Assembly (NCBI GenBank): GCA_947575475.1
Contig: CANPNN010000053.1
Coordinates: forward strand, 1-8,296
DNA from: an uncultured Pseudoflavonifractor sp.
GTDB lineage: Bacteria; Bacillota_A; Clostridia; Oscillospirales; Oscillospiraceae
Direction: 5' to 3'
DNA length: 8,296 bases
A program made the translations under genes and the position numbers. The notes under the pieces are model-generated. The model was given only the letters and a program-made list of their open reading frames with translations, did no database searches and was not told the DNA's origin. Position 1 is the first letter of the stretch. Each line of letters starts with the position of its first letter. Below are positions 1 through 6,870 of this stretch, one piece after another.

Positions 1-75
1 AAAAAAAACGCAACAGGAAACATGGGGGAACTTTTTGCCAGTTTTCCCGTCTAAAAGAAAAAAGGAGGGGTTTCT

Positions 76-1074
76 ATGAACATAAAAAAGTCCGTTCCCG
101 CTTTCCTTCTGTGTCTCGGCCTGTTGGCGGGGTGCACCTCCGCTCCGGAGCCGTCTCCAGCAACGGAAACGCCTCCAGAACAAAATACGACGATCTGCGC
201 CGTTGACATGGATACGTTTTTGGCCCAAGGCGGGGTCCCCCCCTGGGTCTCCTGCCGTATCGTGGACGGGGCGGAGGAGGGGGAACTGCTGCTGGCGGAG
301 CTGGACCACCCGCTCGGCGACCGGGAAGTGAGCCATCATGACGGCAAGAGCGTCTACCGTCTCTCCCTCAGCGGCACCCGCTGCGAGGAGACGGTCCAGC
401 CCGACGGGAGCATCCTGGCCGCCGCCCTGGCCAACAACGGCGTGACCCTCTATCTGGACGGGGAGCCCGCCCAGCTCTCCGATCTGAAGGATGGCATGAA
501 TGTGGAGATCTCCTTTGACGGCCTGGTGGCCGAGTGTTTTCCCGCCCAGTTTGGGGAGGCCTACGAGCTCCACGCCTACTCCATCGGCACCCCCCAGTGT
601 CCCGGCGGGGGATATTTCGACCTGTGCGGGCTTTACCTTCAGGTATTGGACGACCTGTGGAACACCGATCCCGGTCTTAACAGCGACATTACCACAGCGG
701 GCCTGGACCTGTCGGAGGCCCCCGGCGGGCTGCTGGACAGCGAGAAGGCGGCTTTGGCCTGGCGGTTCGGGGAACTCAACGGGGTGGAAGTCATCCAAGG
801 GTCCTTTGACGAGTTGGCGGAGAAGGGCTATTTTACCCCCGTCTCCTCTGACCCGGAACATCCTCTTTATCAATGGGAGGACGGATGCCTGTTCACCATC
901 TCCCTCAACCACGACCATGACGGCCAGGTCTATTCCGGCCTGCCCGTCCTCTTCTTTGACGCCCAGAAGTGGCGCTCTCCTCTGGGGGCCTATTTCTTTG
1001 GAGACTGCTCGGTGGTGTGGCCCGAGACGGGGACCTGGAGCGGCTACAAAGTGGGGCATGAGGCGATCTCCTGA
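76..1074 (+). CDS. Uncharacterised secreted lipoprotein (332 aa)
   Basis: Seen: the start ATG follows a strong ribosome binding site (AAAGGAGGGG, about 60-69). The N-terminus has two lysines, a hydrophobic stretch and the lipobox LAGC with Cys20, followed by a Pro/Thr/Glu-rich linker (about 22-38), so the product should be exported and lipid-anchored outside the cell membrane. Residues about 40-170 are rich in short beta-like segments. Residues about 180-332 form a second block rich in Trp, Gly and acidic residues, containing the strings YLQVLDDLW and AALAWRFGELNG, with several cysteines across the protein. I do not recognise a catalytic motif. From memory, the second block resembles hypothetical proteins common in gut Oscillospiraceae; this was not checked by a search. 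The SSB-like gene begins 67 bases downstream on the same strand and could be cotranscribed. High confidence that it is a lipoprotein gene; function unknown. Confidence 0.88.
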   Translation: MNIKKSVPAFLLCLGLLAGCTSAPEPSPATETPPEQNTTICAVDMDTFLAQGGVPPWVSCRIVDGAEEGELLLAELDHPLGDREVSHHDGKSVYRLSLSGTRCEETVQPDGSILAAALANNGVTLYLDGEPAQLSDLKDGMNVEISFDGLVAECFPAQFGEAYELHAYSIGTPQCPGGGYFDLCGLYLQVLDDLWNTDPGLNSDITTAGLDLSEAPGGLLDSEKAALAWRFGELNGVEVIQGSFDELAEKGYFTPVSSDPEHPLYQWEDGCLFTISLNHDHDGQVYSGLPVLFFDAQKWRSPLGAYFFGDCSVVWPETGTWSGYKVGHEAIS

Positions 1075-1107
1075 CCTTGGTCATATTCGGGGGGCCTGTC
1101 TCATATA

Positions 1108-1131
1108 CTCCTCTGAACACAAACAGAGGAG
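1108..1131 (+). promoter_or_regulatory. Inverted repeat masking the ribosome binding site of the SSB-like gene
   Basis: CTCCTCTG (1108-1115) and CAGAGGAG (1124-1131) are perfect reverse complements separated by the 8-base loop AACACAAA. The right arm contains the whole Shine-Dalgarno sequence (AGAGGAG, 1125-1131) for the ATG at 1142. If the RNA starts upstream, the 8-bp hairpin would hide the ribosome binding site. The same DNA could instead be a protein operator: a TATACT (1104-1109) resembling a -10 element overlaps the left arm, although I find no good -35 at the right distance. Confidence 0.55.
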
Positions 1132-1141
1132 CGTGACTGTC

Positions 1142-1750
1142 ATGGAGATGATCGGCACCAATCAGGCCCTTTTGCTGGGCCGGGCAGTGGGAGTGCCCCA
1201 ACCCTCCCACACCAACCACGGCGTGACCTATTTTATTTTTCCCCTGGAGGTGGAGCGGCTCAGCGGGGCGGTGGATACCCTGAATGTGGTGGCGGGGGAG
1301 GACCTGCTGGCAGCCTGCCCTGTGGTCCCTGGTCAGGTCTACCGAGCGGCGGGGGAGGTCCGCTCCTTCAACAACCGCTCGGGGGTGGGCTCCCGGCTGG
1401 TCATCACCTTCTTTGCCAAGGTCCTGGAGCCGGCGGAGGGGGGCAGCGACAACCATCTGGCGCTCACCGGGGTGCTGTGCAAGGCGCCCAATCTCCGCCG
1501 GACCCCTCTGGGGCGGGAGATCTGCGACCTGCTGCTGGCGGTGAACCGCCGGTACGGGCGGGCGGACTATCTGCCCTGCATCACCTGGGGGTCCTTGGCC
1601 CGGACCTGCGGAGAGCTGGAGGTGGGGGACACGGTAAGCCTCACCGGACGGCTCCAGAGCCGGACCTATCGGAAGGTGCTGGGGGACCGGGAGGAGGAGC
1701 GGACGGCTTACGAAATCTCCGTCATCAGCCTGGAAAAGATACATAGCTAA
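1142..1750 (+). CDS. SSB-like protein with two tandem OB-fold halves (202 aa)
   Basis: Seen: residues about 103-200 follow the single-stranded DNA-binding protein pattern closely: N-x-L-x-L-T-G, then LRRTPLGREICDLLLAVNR, then a cysteine/tryptophan strand (PCITWGSLA), then V-S-L-T-G-R-L-Q-S-R-x-Y. Residues about 3-97 look like a second, more diverged OB fold of similar length, with FIFPLEVERL, a V-x-P-G-Q-V-Y strand and RSFNNRSG. The acidic DDDIPF-like tail that canonical SSB uses to recruit partners is absent; the protein ends LEKIHS. It is therefore more likely an SSB paralog than the essential replicative SSB. The start is ATG 1142, 10 bases after AGAGGAG; GTG 1133 is in frame but too close to the ribosome binding site. 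An 18-bp terminator stem begins at the stop codon. Cytoplasmic nucleic-acid binding is inferred from the fold. Confidence 0.85.
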   Translation: MEMIGTNQALLLGRAVGVPQPSHTNHGVTYFIFPLEVERLSGAVDTLNVVAGEDLLAACPVVPGQVYRAAGEVRSFNNRSGVGSRLVITFFAKVLEPAEGGSDNHLALTGVLCKAPNLRRTPLGREICDLLLAVNRRYGRADYLPCITWGSLARTCGELEVGDTVSLTGRLQSRTYRKVLGDREEERTAYEISVISLEKIHS

Positions 1751-1788
1751 AAAAGGAAGATGCTTCTTGGGAAGCATCTTCCTTTTTT
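1749..1788. terminator. Bidirectional intrinsic terminator between converging genes
   Basis: A perfect 18-bp stem: 1749-1766 pairs with 1771-1788 around the loop TTGG. The arms begin and end in runs of A and T, so each strand gives a G/C-containing stem followed by six U residues. It overlaps the stop codon of the SSB-like gene and lies two bases beyond the stop codon of the minus-strand lipoprotein gene, so one hairpin serves both transcripts. Confidence 0.95.
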
Positions 1789-1790
1789 CT

Positions 1791-2504
1791 TTAATCGCTG
1801 CCTGCCATGTTGGTGTAGTCGATAATGAGGGCGTCAAGACGGCCAAAATCCTCACTATTGATGGTGTACAGTCCCTCGCTGTCCTGCTCTACCTGGACCG
1901 CCAGAGATTTTTCGGTCATGTTGCCGATCTCCTTCATGGCGTCTTTGTAAAGATCCAGGATCAGCTTCGCCCACTCCTGATCCATGGCCTCGTACTCGCT
2001 GTCCCGCATGGTGTTGACCTCATCCAGGGGATATTTTTCATAGAACTTCTTGGTGGCGTCGTTCATGGCCTCGTTCACCGTCTGGGCCACGTCGATGGGG
2101 TAGACGTTCAGCTTCACGGAAAAGGAACCGTCCTCCTGCTGGGCGGCGGAGACAATGTCGTACTTGGTGTACTGGTAGATCTCCCGGTAAAGCTCCTTGA
2201 GCTCTTTCCGCAGCTCCTCGGTGGGGTGGTCGATATCGTACATATAGAGAAAATACTCCACATCCATCTCCAGAACGCTCTCGTACAGGCTCTCCACATC
2301 CTCCTGGCGGATATCCACCAGTTCCAGGTACTCCTCATCCGCCTGGCCCAGATAGTTCTCTTTGATCAGTCCGTCCACGTAGACCTCCGCGTCGTGGGCG
2401 GTAAAACCCTTGGTCTCAGAGGCCTCTCCCCCGCAGGCGGTCAGCCCCAGGAGCAGGGTAAGGGCCAGGAGCAGGGCTCCTCCTCTTTTTCCAGGTCGTC
2501 TCAT
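1791..2504 (-). CDS. Small uncharacterised lipoprotein (237 aa), last gene of the pepV operon
   Basis: Seen: the start is ATG at 2504, preceded by GGAGAA (within about 2511-2518). An upstream in-frame ATG at 2567 lies inside pepV and has no ribosome binding site. The N-terminus is basic (MRRPGKRGG), followed by a leucine-rich segment and the lipobox LTAC with Cys at about 24, so it should be exported and lipid-anchored. The mature part is very acidic and mostly helical in character, with many E/Y/K residues and strings such as VEYFLYMYDID and LRKELKELYREIYQY. It resembles the helical clostridial lipoproteins of DUF5105 type, a weak recollection and not a firm assignment. No catalytic motif is seen. 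It starts 31 bases after the pepV stop on the same strand, so it is probably cotranscribed. A role in peptide handling at the envelope would be a guess from its position only. Confidence 0.88.
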   Translation of the reverse strand: MRRPGKRGGALLLALTLLLGLTACGGEASETKGFTAHDAEVYVDGLIKENYLGQADEEYLELVDIRQEDVESLYESVLEMDVEYFLYMYDIDHPTEELRKELKELYREIYQYTKYDIVSAAQQEDGSFSVKLNVYPIDVAQTVNEAMNDATKKFYEKYPLDEVNTMRDSEYEAMDQEWAKLILDLYKDAMKEIGNMTEKSLAVQVEQDSEGLYTINSEDFGRLDALIIDYTNMAGSD

Positions 2505-2535
2505 CGTTTTATTCTCCTTCGCTGGGTGTTCTCTT

Positions 2536-3951
2536 TTACTGGCAAAGTTTCGCAATGGCCAGGGCAAAAATCTTGGCGGACTTCAGAAGGTTATCTACGC
2601 TGGCCTGCTCGTTGGCCGAGTGCATCTTGGGGTCAAAGCCGGGGAAATCACAGCCAAAGGCCACCCCGCCGGGGATGTCGTGGACATAGGTGCCGCCGCC
2701 GATGGCGATGGGCTTGGAGCCGGTCTGGCCGGTGTAGGCCTCATAGCAGTCCAGAAGGGTCTTCACCAGAGGAGAGTCGGCCTCCACCACGTGGACATGG
2801 GTCATCTCCCCATCCCCGGTGACGGCGATGCCGTGGGCGGCCAGCGCCCTCTCGCAGGCCCCGGCGCAGTTTTCTTTGGTGGCGCAGATGGGCACCCGGG
2901 CGTCAAACTTGGCGGTAAAGCCCGTCTCCGTGAGGGTCATGAGGGCCAGGTTCAGGGTCAGCTCCCCGCTCTCCGGATCGGACTGGGCGATGCCCAGGGC
3001 CTTCCCCCGAGTGTCCCCGAAGGGGAAGAGGGACCCCATGGCCCGGACGGCCCGGGTGGAGGGACAGTCGGCCAGGGGAAGGGCGGAGAGGACCTCCAGC
3101 AGGGCGGAGATGGCGTTGACGCCGTCGTCAGGGCTGGCGGCGTGGGCGTTTTTCCCAGCGCAGTGGACGCTCACGCCCTCCGCTGTATCGGTGAGGGTAA
3201 AGACCGCTCCCGACTTGCTCTCCACCGCCCCGCACAGGGGCTTTACGTCCCCGGCGGTCAGGCCCAGCACCTGGGCCTGGGCTTCAGGGGGCACCACGTT
3301 CTGCCGGAAGCCGCCGTTCAGGGCGGTCACCCGGGGCCGCGCCGTCTCCGGGGCCCACTGGGCCCCAAAGTCCGGGTGGTAGTGGCCCTTCTCAATGTTG
3401 ATGACGGGAAAATCCGCGTCGGGGGTGAAGGCCTGGGGGGCATAAGGCTCCCGGGCGTAGTAATAGGCGATATCCGCCGAGCCCGACTCCTCGTCGGTGC
3501 CCAGGATGAGCCGGACGTTTTTGCCCAGGGGCAGGCCCAGGTCTTTGACGCACTTCATGGCGAAGAGGGCGGCGCAGACAGGGCCTTTGTCGTCGGATAC
3601 GCCTCGGCCATAGAGGACGCCGTCCTTCTCCACGCAGGCGTAGGGGTCGGTATCCCAGCCGGTGCCCTCCCCCACCACGTCCAGGTGGCCCAGGATGTGG
3701 AGCTGGGTCTCCTTGTCGCTCAGGTCGGCAAGGCCCACATAGTTATCGTAGTTTCGGACGGTGAAGCCCAGCTCGGCGCAGAGCTTCAAGCCCTCCTCCA
3801 GGGCGGCTTTGGGGCCGGGGCCGAAGGGGGCGTCCGGAGCGGGCTCCCCCTTCACGCTCTTCACCGCCACCAGGCGGGAGACCGCCTCCACCAGCTCTTT
3901 CCGGCGGGCGGGGGCGTCGAAATAGGCGTCGATCTGCTCTTTGATTGGCAT
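2536..3951 (-). CDS. pepV: Dipeptidase PepV (peptidase family M20, Sapep type)
   Basis: A zinc-dependent cytoplasmic dipeptidase that releases amino acids from dipeptides and related short substrates. Seen (471-aa numbering): the M20 metal and catalytic motifs in order, GHLDVV (His89, Asp91), GRGVSDDKG (Asp120), GTDEESGS (Glu154 as probable general base, Glu155 as metal ligand), TPDADFP (Asp178) and MHSANE near the C-terminus (His444). The order, spacing and length fit PepV of lactic acid bacteria (about 470 aa), with the inserted lid domain in the middle. Start: ATG 3951 lies 9 bases after GGAAAGAG (3961-3968). A GTG at 3960, overlapping the regulator stop as GTGA, is in frame but lies directly on that site. 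It follows the regulator gene with almost no gap and precedes a lipoprotein gene, so it is the middle gene of an operon. No damage is visible. Confidence 0.94.
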   Translation of the reverse strand: MPIKEQIDAYFDAPARRKELVEAVSRLVAVKSVKGEPAPDAPFGPGPKAALEEGLKLCAELGFTVRNYDNYVGLADLSDKETQLHILGHLDVVGEGTGWDTDPYACVEKDGVLYGRGVSDDKGPVCAALFAMKCVKDLGLPLGKNVRLILGTDEESGSADIAYYYAREPYAPQAFTPDADFPVINIEKGHYHPDFGAQWAPETARPRVTALNGGFRQNVVPPEAQAQVLGLTAGDVKPLCGAVESKSGAVFTLTDTAEGVSVHCAGKNAHAASPDDGVNAISALLEVLSALPLADCPSTRAVRAMGSLFPFGDTRGKALGIAQSDPESGELTLNLALMTLTETGFTAKFDARVPICATKENCAGACERALAAHGIAVTGDGEMTHVHVVEADSPLVKTLLDCYEAYTGQTGSKPIAIGGGTYVHDIPGGVAFGCDFPGFDPKMHSANEQASVDNLLKSAKIFALAIAKLCQ

Positions 3952-3956
3952 AAAAA

Positions 3957-4601
3957 TCACTCTTTCCGGGCGGCGGCCTTCTCGGCGGCCAGCTCATCCA
4001 AATATTTGTACACGGTATACCGGGACACCTTCAGCCGGGAGGCCACAAAGGGCACCGACTTGCGGAAGGAGAAGGCGTTCTTCTGGTCCATAAGGGCCAC
4101 AAGGCGCATCCGGTCCTTTTTGCCCAGGCCCTCAATGGGCTTGCCCAGGGCGGTGAGGCACTCCTCAAAGATCTGATAGAGCTGTCCCGCCCCCCCGCTC
4201 CACAGGGCGCTCTGGAGGTCGGCGTCGGCGCTCATAAGCCCCATGAGGGTCCGGTTGGCGTAGGCCAGGGAGGTGAAGTCAAAGTCAATGCCCAACGCAA
4301 GGTCAAAGTCGTCCCCCCGCAGGTGGAAGGTGGAGGACTTCACCTGGGAGCCCGAGGGGGTGGTGGCGTAAAGGTTCACAAAATCGTTGGACAATGTGGC
4401 GGCGTCCAGCACCTTGTCCGAGCCCAGGATATCCTGGGTGGACCCCACCTCCCGGCCGGAGACCTGGCCGTTATAGATGGAGAGGATGGGGTGGTTCACG
4501 TCCCCCATGTCCTGGACCAGGGTCTCGCAGGCGGGGCCGAACATCTCCGCAATGCCCCGGGCGGTGCGGTCCAGGAATTCAAAGGCTTCCTCTCTTGTCA
4601 C
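3957..4601 (-). CDS. YheO-like PAS domain / HTH transcriptional regulator (214 aa)
   Basis: Seen: residues about 10-115 match the YheO-like PAS pattern (G-x-x-C-E-x-L-V-Q-D, then SIYNGQVSGREVGS, then the DFDLALGIDFDFTSL strand pair). Residues about 160-206 form an HTH of the type that follows it (KNAFSFRKSVPFVASRL, then VSRYTVYKYLDEL). The family includes DauR-like regulators of amino-acid metabolism in proteobacteria, and a small-molecule-sensing role is likely. Start: GTG 4601 follows GGGGGG (4608-4613) at 5-6 bases. An in-frame ATG at 4643 lies upstream of the predicted transcription start (about 4627), which argues against it. It is first in the operon, and its stop is 5 bases before the preferred pepV start, so it probably controls pepV and itself. 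The ligand cannot be told from sequence. Confidence 0.92.
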   Translation of the reverse strand: MTREEAFEFLDRTARGIAEMFGPACETLVQDMGDVNHPILSIYNGQVSGREVGSTQDILGSDKVLDAATLSNDFVNLYATTPSGSQVKSSTFHLRGDDFDLALGIDFDFTSLAYANRTLMGLMSADADLQSALWSGGAGQLYQIFEECLTALGKPIEGLGKKDRMRLVALMDQKNAFSFRKSVPFVASRLKVSRYTVYKYLDELAAEKAAARKE

Positions 4602-4633
4602 TTCTTTCCCCCCTTGCCTTTTTGTCAAGGGGT

Positions 4634-4662
4634 ATTTTATCATCCTATGGTGGGAAAATCAA
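4634..4662 (-). promoter_or_regulatory. Sigma-A promoter of the regulator-pepV-lipoprotein operon
   Basis: On the minus strand, TTGATT (4662-4657) is followed after exactly 17 bases by TAAAAT (4639-4634). A TG lies one base upstream of the -10, giving the extended form TGATAAAAT. The transcript should begin near 4627, leaving a leader of about 25 bases before the GTG at 4601. This spacing helps decide the start codon. Confidence 0.7.
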
Positions 4663-4678
4663 GGGATTTTAAAGGACC

Positions 4679-4838
4679 GGACCTTCTCTGTCCGCCCCCG
4701 GGGCAAACCTGTTGGGATTTACAGTTTATTCACACTTCGGTCAAAGTTTAGCCGTAATTCTCTGGTATTGTAATCATGGACACAGGAAGTGCTAAAAACA
4801 TTCCTCCCATCCCTCTCTATTCTCTCTGAACAACACAC
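4679..4838. other. Intergenic DNA without a recognised gene
   Basis: This lies between the divergent promoters of the regulator operon and nadE. Base composition drops to roughly balanced AT/GC, with a pyrimidine-rich run at about 4800-4828. I find no convincing reading frame with a ribosome binding site, no homology-like fragment, and no riboswitch that I recognise. A weak -10-like TGTAAT (4769-4774) has only a poor -35. Together with the terminator-like hairpin just downstream, a short plus-strand RNA is possible but not shown. Confidence 0.4.
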
Positions 4839-4890
4839 ACCCCAAAAGCCCCCGGTGAAAGCCGGGGGCTTTTGGGGTTCTCTTGCCTTT
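4839..4890 (+). terminator. Terminator-like hairpin upstream of the nadE promoter
   Basis: Arms 4839-4855 and 4862-4878 pair perfectly over 17 bp, closed by a U-G pair around a GAAA tetraloop. The plus-strand tail (TTCTCTTGCCTTTTT) is only moderately T-rich, and the minus-strand tail has no T run, so it is better oriented for plus-strand termination. No plus-strand gene ends here. It lies upstream of the nadE -35 element, so it is not in the predicted nadE leader. It could end a small RNA, insulate the promoter, or act as an attenuator of a longer nadE transcript. Confidence 0.65.
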
Positions 4891-4911
4891 TTGCATGATT
4901 CGGGGTACAAT
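4883..4911 (+). promoter_or_regulatory. Sigma-A promoter of nadE
   Basis: TTGCCT (4883-4888) and TACAAT (4906-4911) are separated by 17 bases, with four and five matches to consensus. The transcript should begin near 4918, which leaves only the ribosome binding site AAAAAGGGGG (4916-4925) before the ATG at 4933. This supports 4933 over the in-frame ATG at 4912, which overlaps the -10. Confidence 0.65.
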
Positions 4912-4932
4912 ATGGAAAAAGGGGGTCTTTCC

Positions 4933-6870
4933 ATGCAAGACGGATTCATTAAGGTCGCCGCGGGAACGCCGAAAATCAAGGTGGCCGACTGCGCCTATAA
5001 CGCCCAGCAGATCATCGCTCTGATGAAAGAGGCGGCGGCGCAGGAGGTGAAGGTGCTTTGCCTGCCCGAGCTGTGCATCACGGGATACACCTGCGCCGAC
5101 CTCTTTTTGCAGGATACCCTTTTAAGAGGGGCCGAGGAGGCCCTGGGGAGGATCTTGGAAGAGACCAAGGCTCTGGATATGGTAACAGCGGTGGGTTTGC
5201 CCCTCCGCTTTCAAAACAAATTGTATAATTGCGCCGCTATAATACACACTGGAAAGATATTGGGTGTGGTTCCCAAGACCTATATCCCCAGTTACGGAGA
5301 GTTTTACGAGGAGCGTTGGTTTGCACCGGGCACTGTGGACGTGGAATACAGCAGCACTCTCTGCGGACAAAACATTCCCTTGGGAAGTTCTCAACTGTTC
5401 CAAGTTCAGACGATGCCCGGACTGGTTATCGGTGTGGAGATTTGTGAGGACCTGTGGGCCGTTTCTCCCCCCTCCTGCCGTCTGGCCGCCCTGGGGGCCA
5501 CCCTTATTTTGAACCTGTCCGCCTCCGACGAGGTGGTGGGAAAGGCGGAGTACCGCCACGCTCTGGTAGCCGGGCAGTCGGGGCGTCTGCGCTGCGGGTA
5601 CGTGTACGCTGATGCCGGCGAGGGGGAGTCCACCACCGATTTGGTATTTGCAGGGCACAACATCATTGCGGAAAATGGCGCCGTTTTGGCGGAAAATCGC
5701 TTTACCCCAGGACTGACCGTCAGTGAGATCGATGTGGATAAGCTGATATATGAGCGGCGGCGGATCAACACCTTCCCTCGTTGGGAGCGGAAGGAGGAAA
5801 CGCTGCGCCACGGCCTCTATTCCGTCTCCTTCCCCCTGGGCGCCTCCTTCACTCATCTCACCCGTCCCATCTCCCCCACCCCTTTCGTCCCCCAGGACGA
5901 GAGCCGCCGGGCGCAGCGGTGCCAGGAGATCTTGACCATCGCCGCACTAGGTCTCAAAAAGCGGCTGGAACATACGGGTGTCAAGACCTGCGTTATCGGC
6001 CTTTCCGGGGGGCTGGACTCCACCCTGGCCCTTCTTATCACCGCCCGGGCCTACGATATACTGGGCCGGGACCGGAGGGATATTCTGGCCGTCACCATGC
6101 CCTGCTTCGGCACCACCAAACGGACCCGCTCCAACGCCGAGATCCTGGCCGAGCGGGTGGGGGCCACCCTCAAGGTGGTGGACATCTCCGATGCGGTCAA
6201 GCAGCATTTTAAGGACATCGGCCAGTCCATGGAGAACCAGGACGTGACCTTTGAAAACGCCCAGGCCCGGGAGCGAACCCAGGTGCTCATGGACCTTGCC
6301 AACCAGAACGGCGGCCTGGTCATCGGCACGGGGGACCTTTCGGAGTTGGCCTTGGGCTGGTGCACCTACAATGGCGACCATATGAGTATGTACGCCGTCA
6401 ATGCCTCCATCCCCAAGACCCTGGTGCGGCATCTGGTGGCCTGGGTAGCGCAGATGAAGGAAGATACCGACCCGGCCCTGGCGGGCTGTCTCCGGGACAT
6501 TCTGGACACCCCCGTGTCCCCCGAGCTGCTTCCTCCCTCTGAGGGGGAAATTTCCCAGGTCACCGAAGACATTGTAGGGCCCTATGAGCTCCACGACTTC
6601 TACCTCTATTACGCCATCCGCTGGGGCTTCCCGCCCCGAAAGATCCTGCGGCTGGCGGAATACGCCTTTGAGGGCCGCTATGACAGAACCATCCTTTTGA
6701 AGTGGCTCAAAAACTTCTACCGCCGCTTCTTCTCCCAGCAGTTCAAACGTTCCTGCGTGCCTGACGGCCCCAAGGTGGGCTCTGTAAGCCTCTCCCCCCG
6801 GGGGGATTGGAGAATGCCCAGCGATGCGGTATCCACCCTTTGGATGAAAGAACTGGAGGGATTGGAATGA
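4933..6870 (+). CDS. nadE: Glutamine-dependent NAD+ synthetase
   Basis: Converts nicotinate adenine dinucleotide to NAD+, using ATP and ammonia released from glutamine by its own N-terminal domain; cytoplasmic, the last step of NAD synthesis. Seen (645 aa): a nitrilase-type glutaminase domain, about 1-290, with the Glu-Lys-Cys triad in PELCITGY (Glu46), VPKTYIPSYGEF (Lys115) and VEICEDLW (Cys171). An ATP-pyrophosphatase synthetase domain follows, about 325-645, with the P-loop GLSGGLDST (SGG at 358-360, Asp362, Ser363) and GTGDLSELALGW from about 465, followed by CTYNGDHMSMYAVNASIPKT. Length and order fit the long two-domain NadE of Clostridia and actinobacteria. The start is ATG 4933, 7 bases after AAAAAGGGGG. 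Its stop overlaps the next gene as ATGA. A stretch of about 5215-5420 uses noticeably more AT-ending codons than the rest, but the frame stays open and Lys115 is intact. Confidence 0.96.
   Translation: MQDGFIKVAAGTPKIKVADCAYNAQQIIALMKEAAAQEVKVLCLPELCITGYTCADLFLQDTLLRGAEEALGRILEETKALDMVTAVGLPLRFQNKLYNCAAIIHTGKILGVVPKTYIPSYGEFYEERWFAPGTVDVEYSSTLCGQNIPLGSSQLFQVQTMPGLVIGVEICEDLWAVSPPSCRLAALGATLILNLSASDEVVGKAEYRHALVAGQSGRLRCGYVYADAGEGESTTDLVFAGHNIIAENGAVLAENRFTPGLTVSEIDVDKLIYERRRINTFPRWERKEETLRHGLYSVSFPLGASFTHLTRPISPTPFVPQDESRRAQRCQEILTIAALGLKKRLEHTGVKTCVIGLSGGLDSTLALLITARAYDILGRDRRDILAVTMPCFGTTKRTRSNAEILAERVGATLKVVDISDAVKQHFKDIGQSMENQDVTFENAQARERTQVLMDLANQNGGLVIGTGDLSELALGWCTYNGDHMSMYAVNASIPKTLVRHLVAWVAQMKEDTDPALAGCLRDILDTPVSPELLPPSEGEISQVTEDIVGPYELHDFYLYYAIRWGFPPRKILRLAEYAFEGRYDRTILLKWLKNFYRRFFSQQFKRSCVPDGPKVGSVSLSPRGDWRMPSDAVSTLWMKELEGLE

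Noticed and set aside
22..54. Possible 10-codon leader peptide before the first lipoprotein gene
   Set aside because: The ATG at 22 has only a weak purine run (AGGAAA) ahead of it and no convincing attenuator structure follows.
905..1855. Minus-strand frame opposite the lipoprotein and SSB-like genes
   Set aside because: Rich in Pro, Arg and His with no domain; it crosses the shared terminator and is antisense to clearly coding frames.
2410..4176. Long plus-strand open frame across pepV and the regulator gene
   Set aside because: It is the antisense shadow of two well-supported minus-strand genes, created by high GC content; no ribosome binding site or recognisable domain.
4717..4730. 14-base exact match (ATTTACAGTTTATT) between 4717-4730 and 7686-7699
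   Set aside because: Considered as an attachment-site pair, but both copies lie in AT-rich DNA, the second is explained by the HTH pseudogene, and flanks do not match. Probably chance.
4719..4979. Minus-strand 86-aa frame across the orphan hairpin
   Set aside because: It starts inside nadE and reads through the 17-bp stem and the nadE promoter; no ribosome binding site or domain-like sequence.
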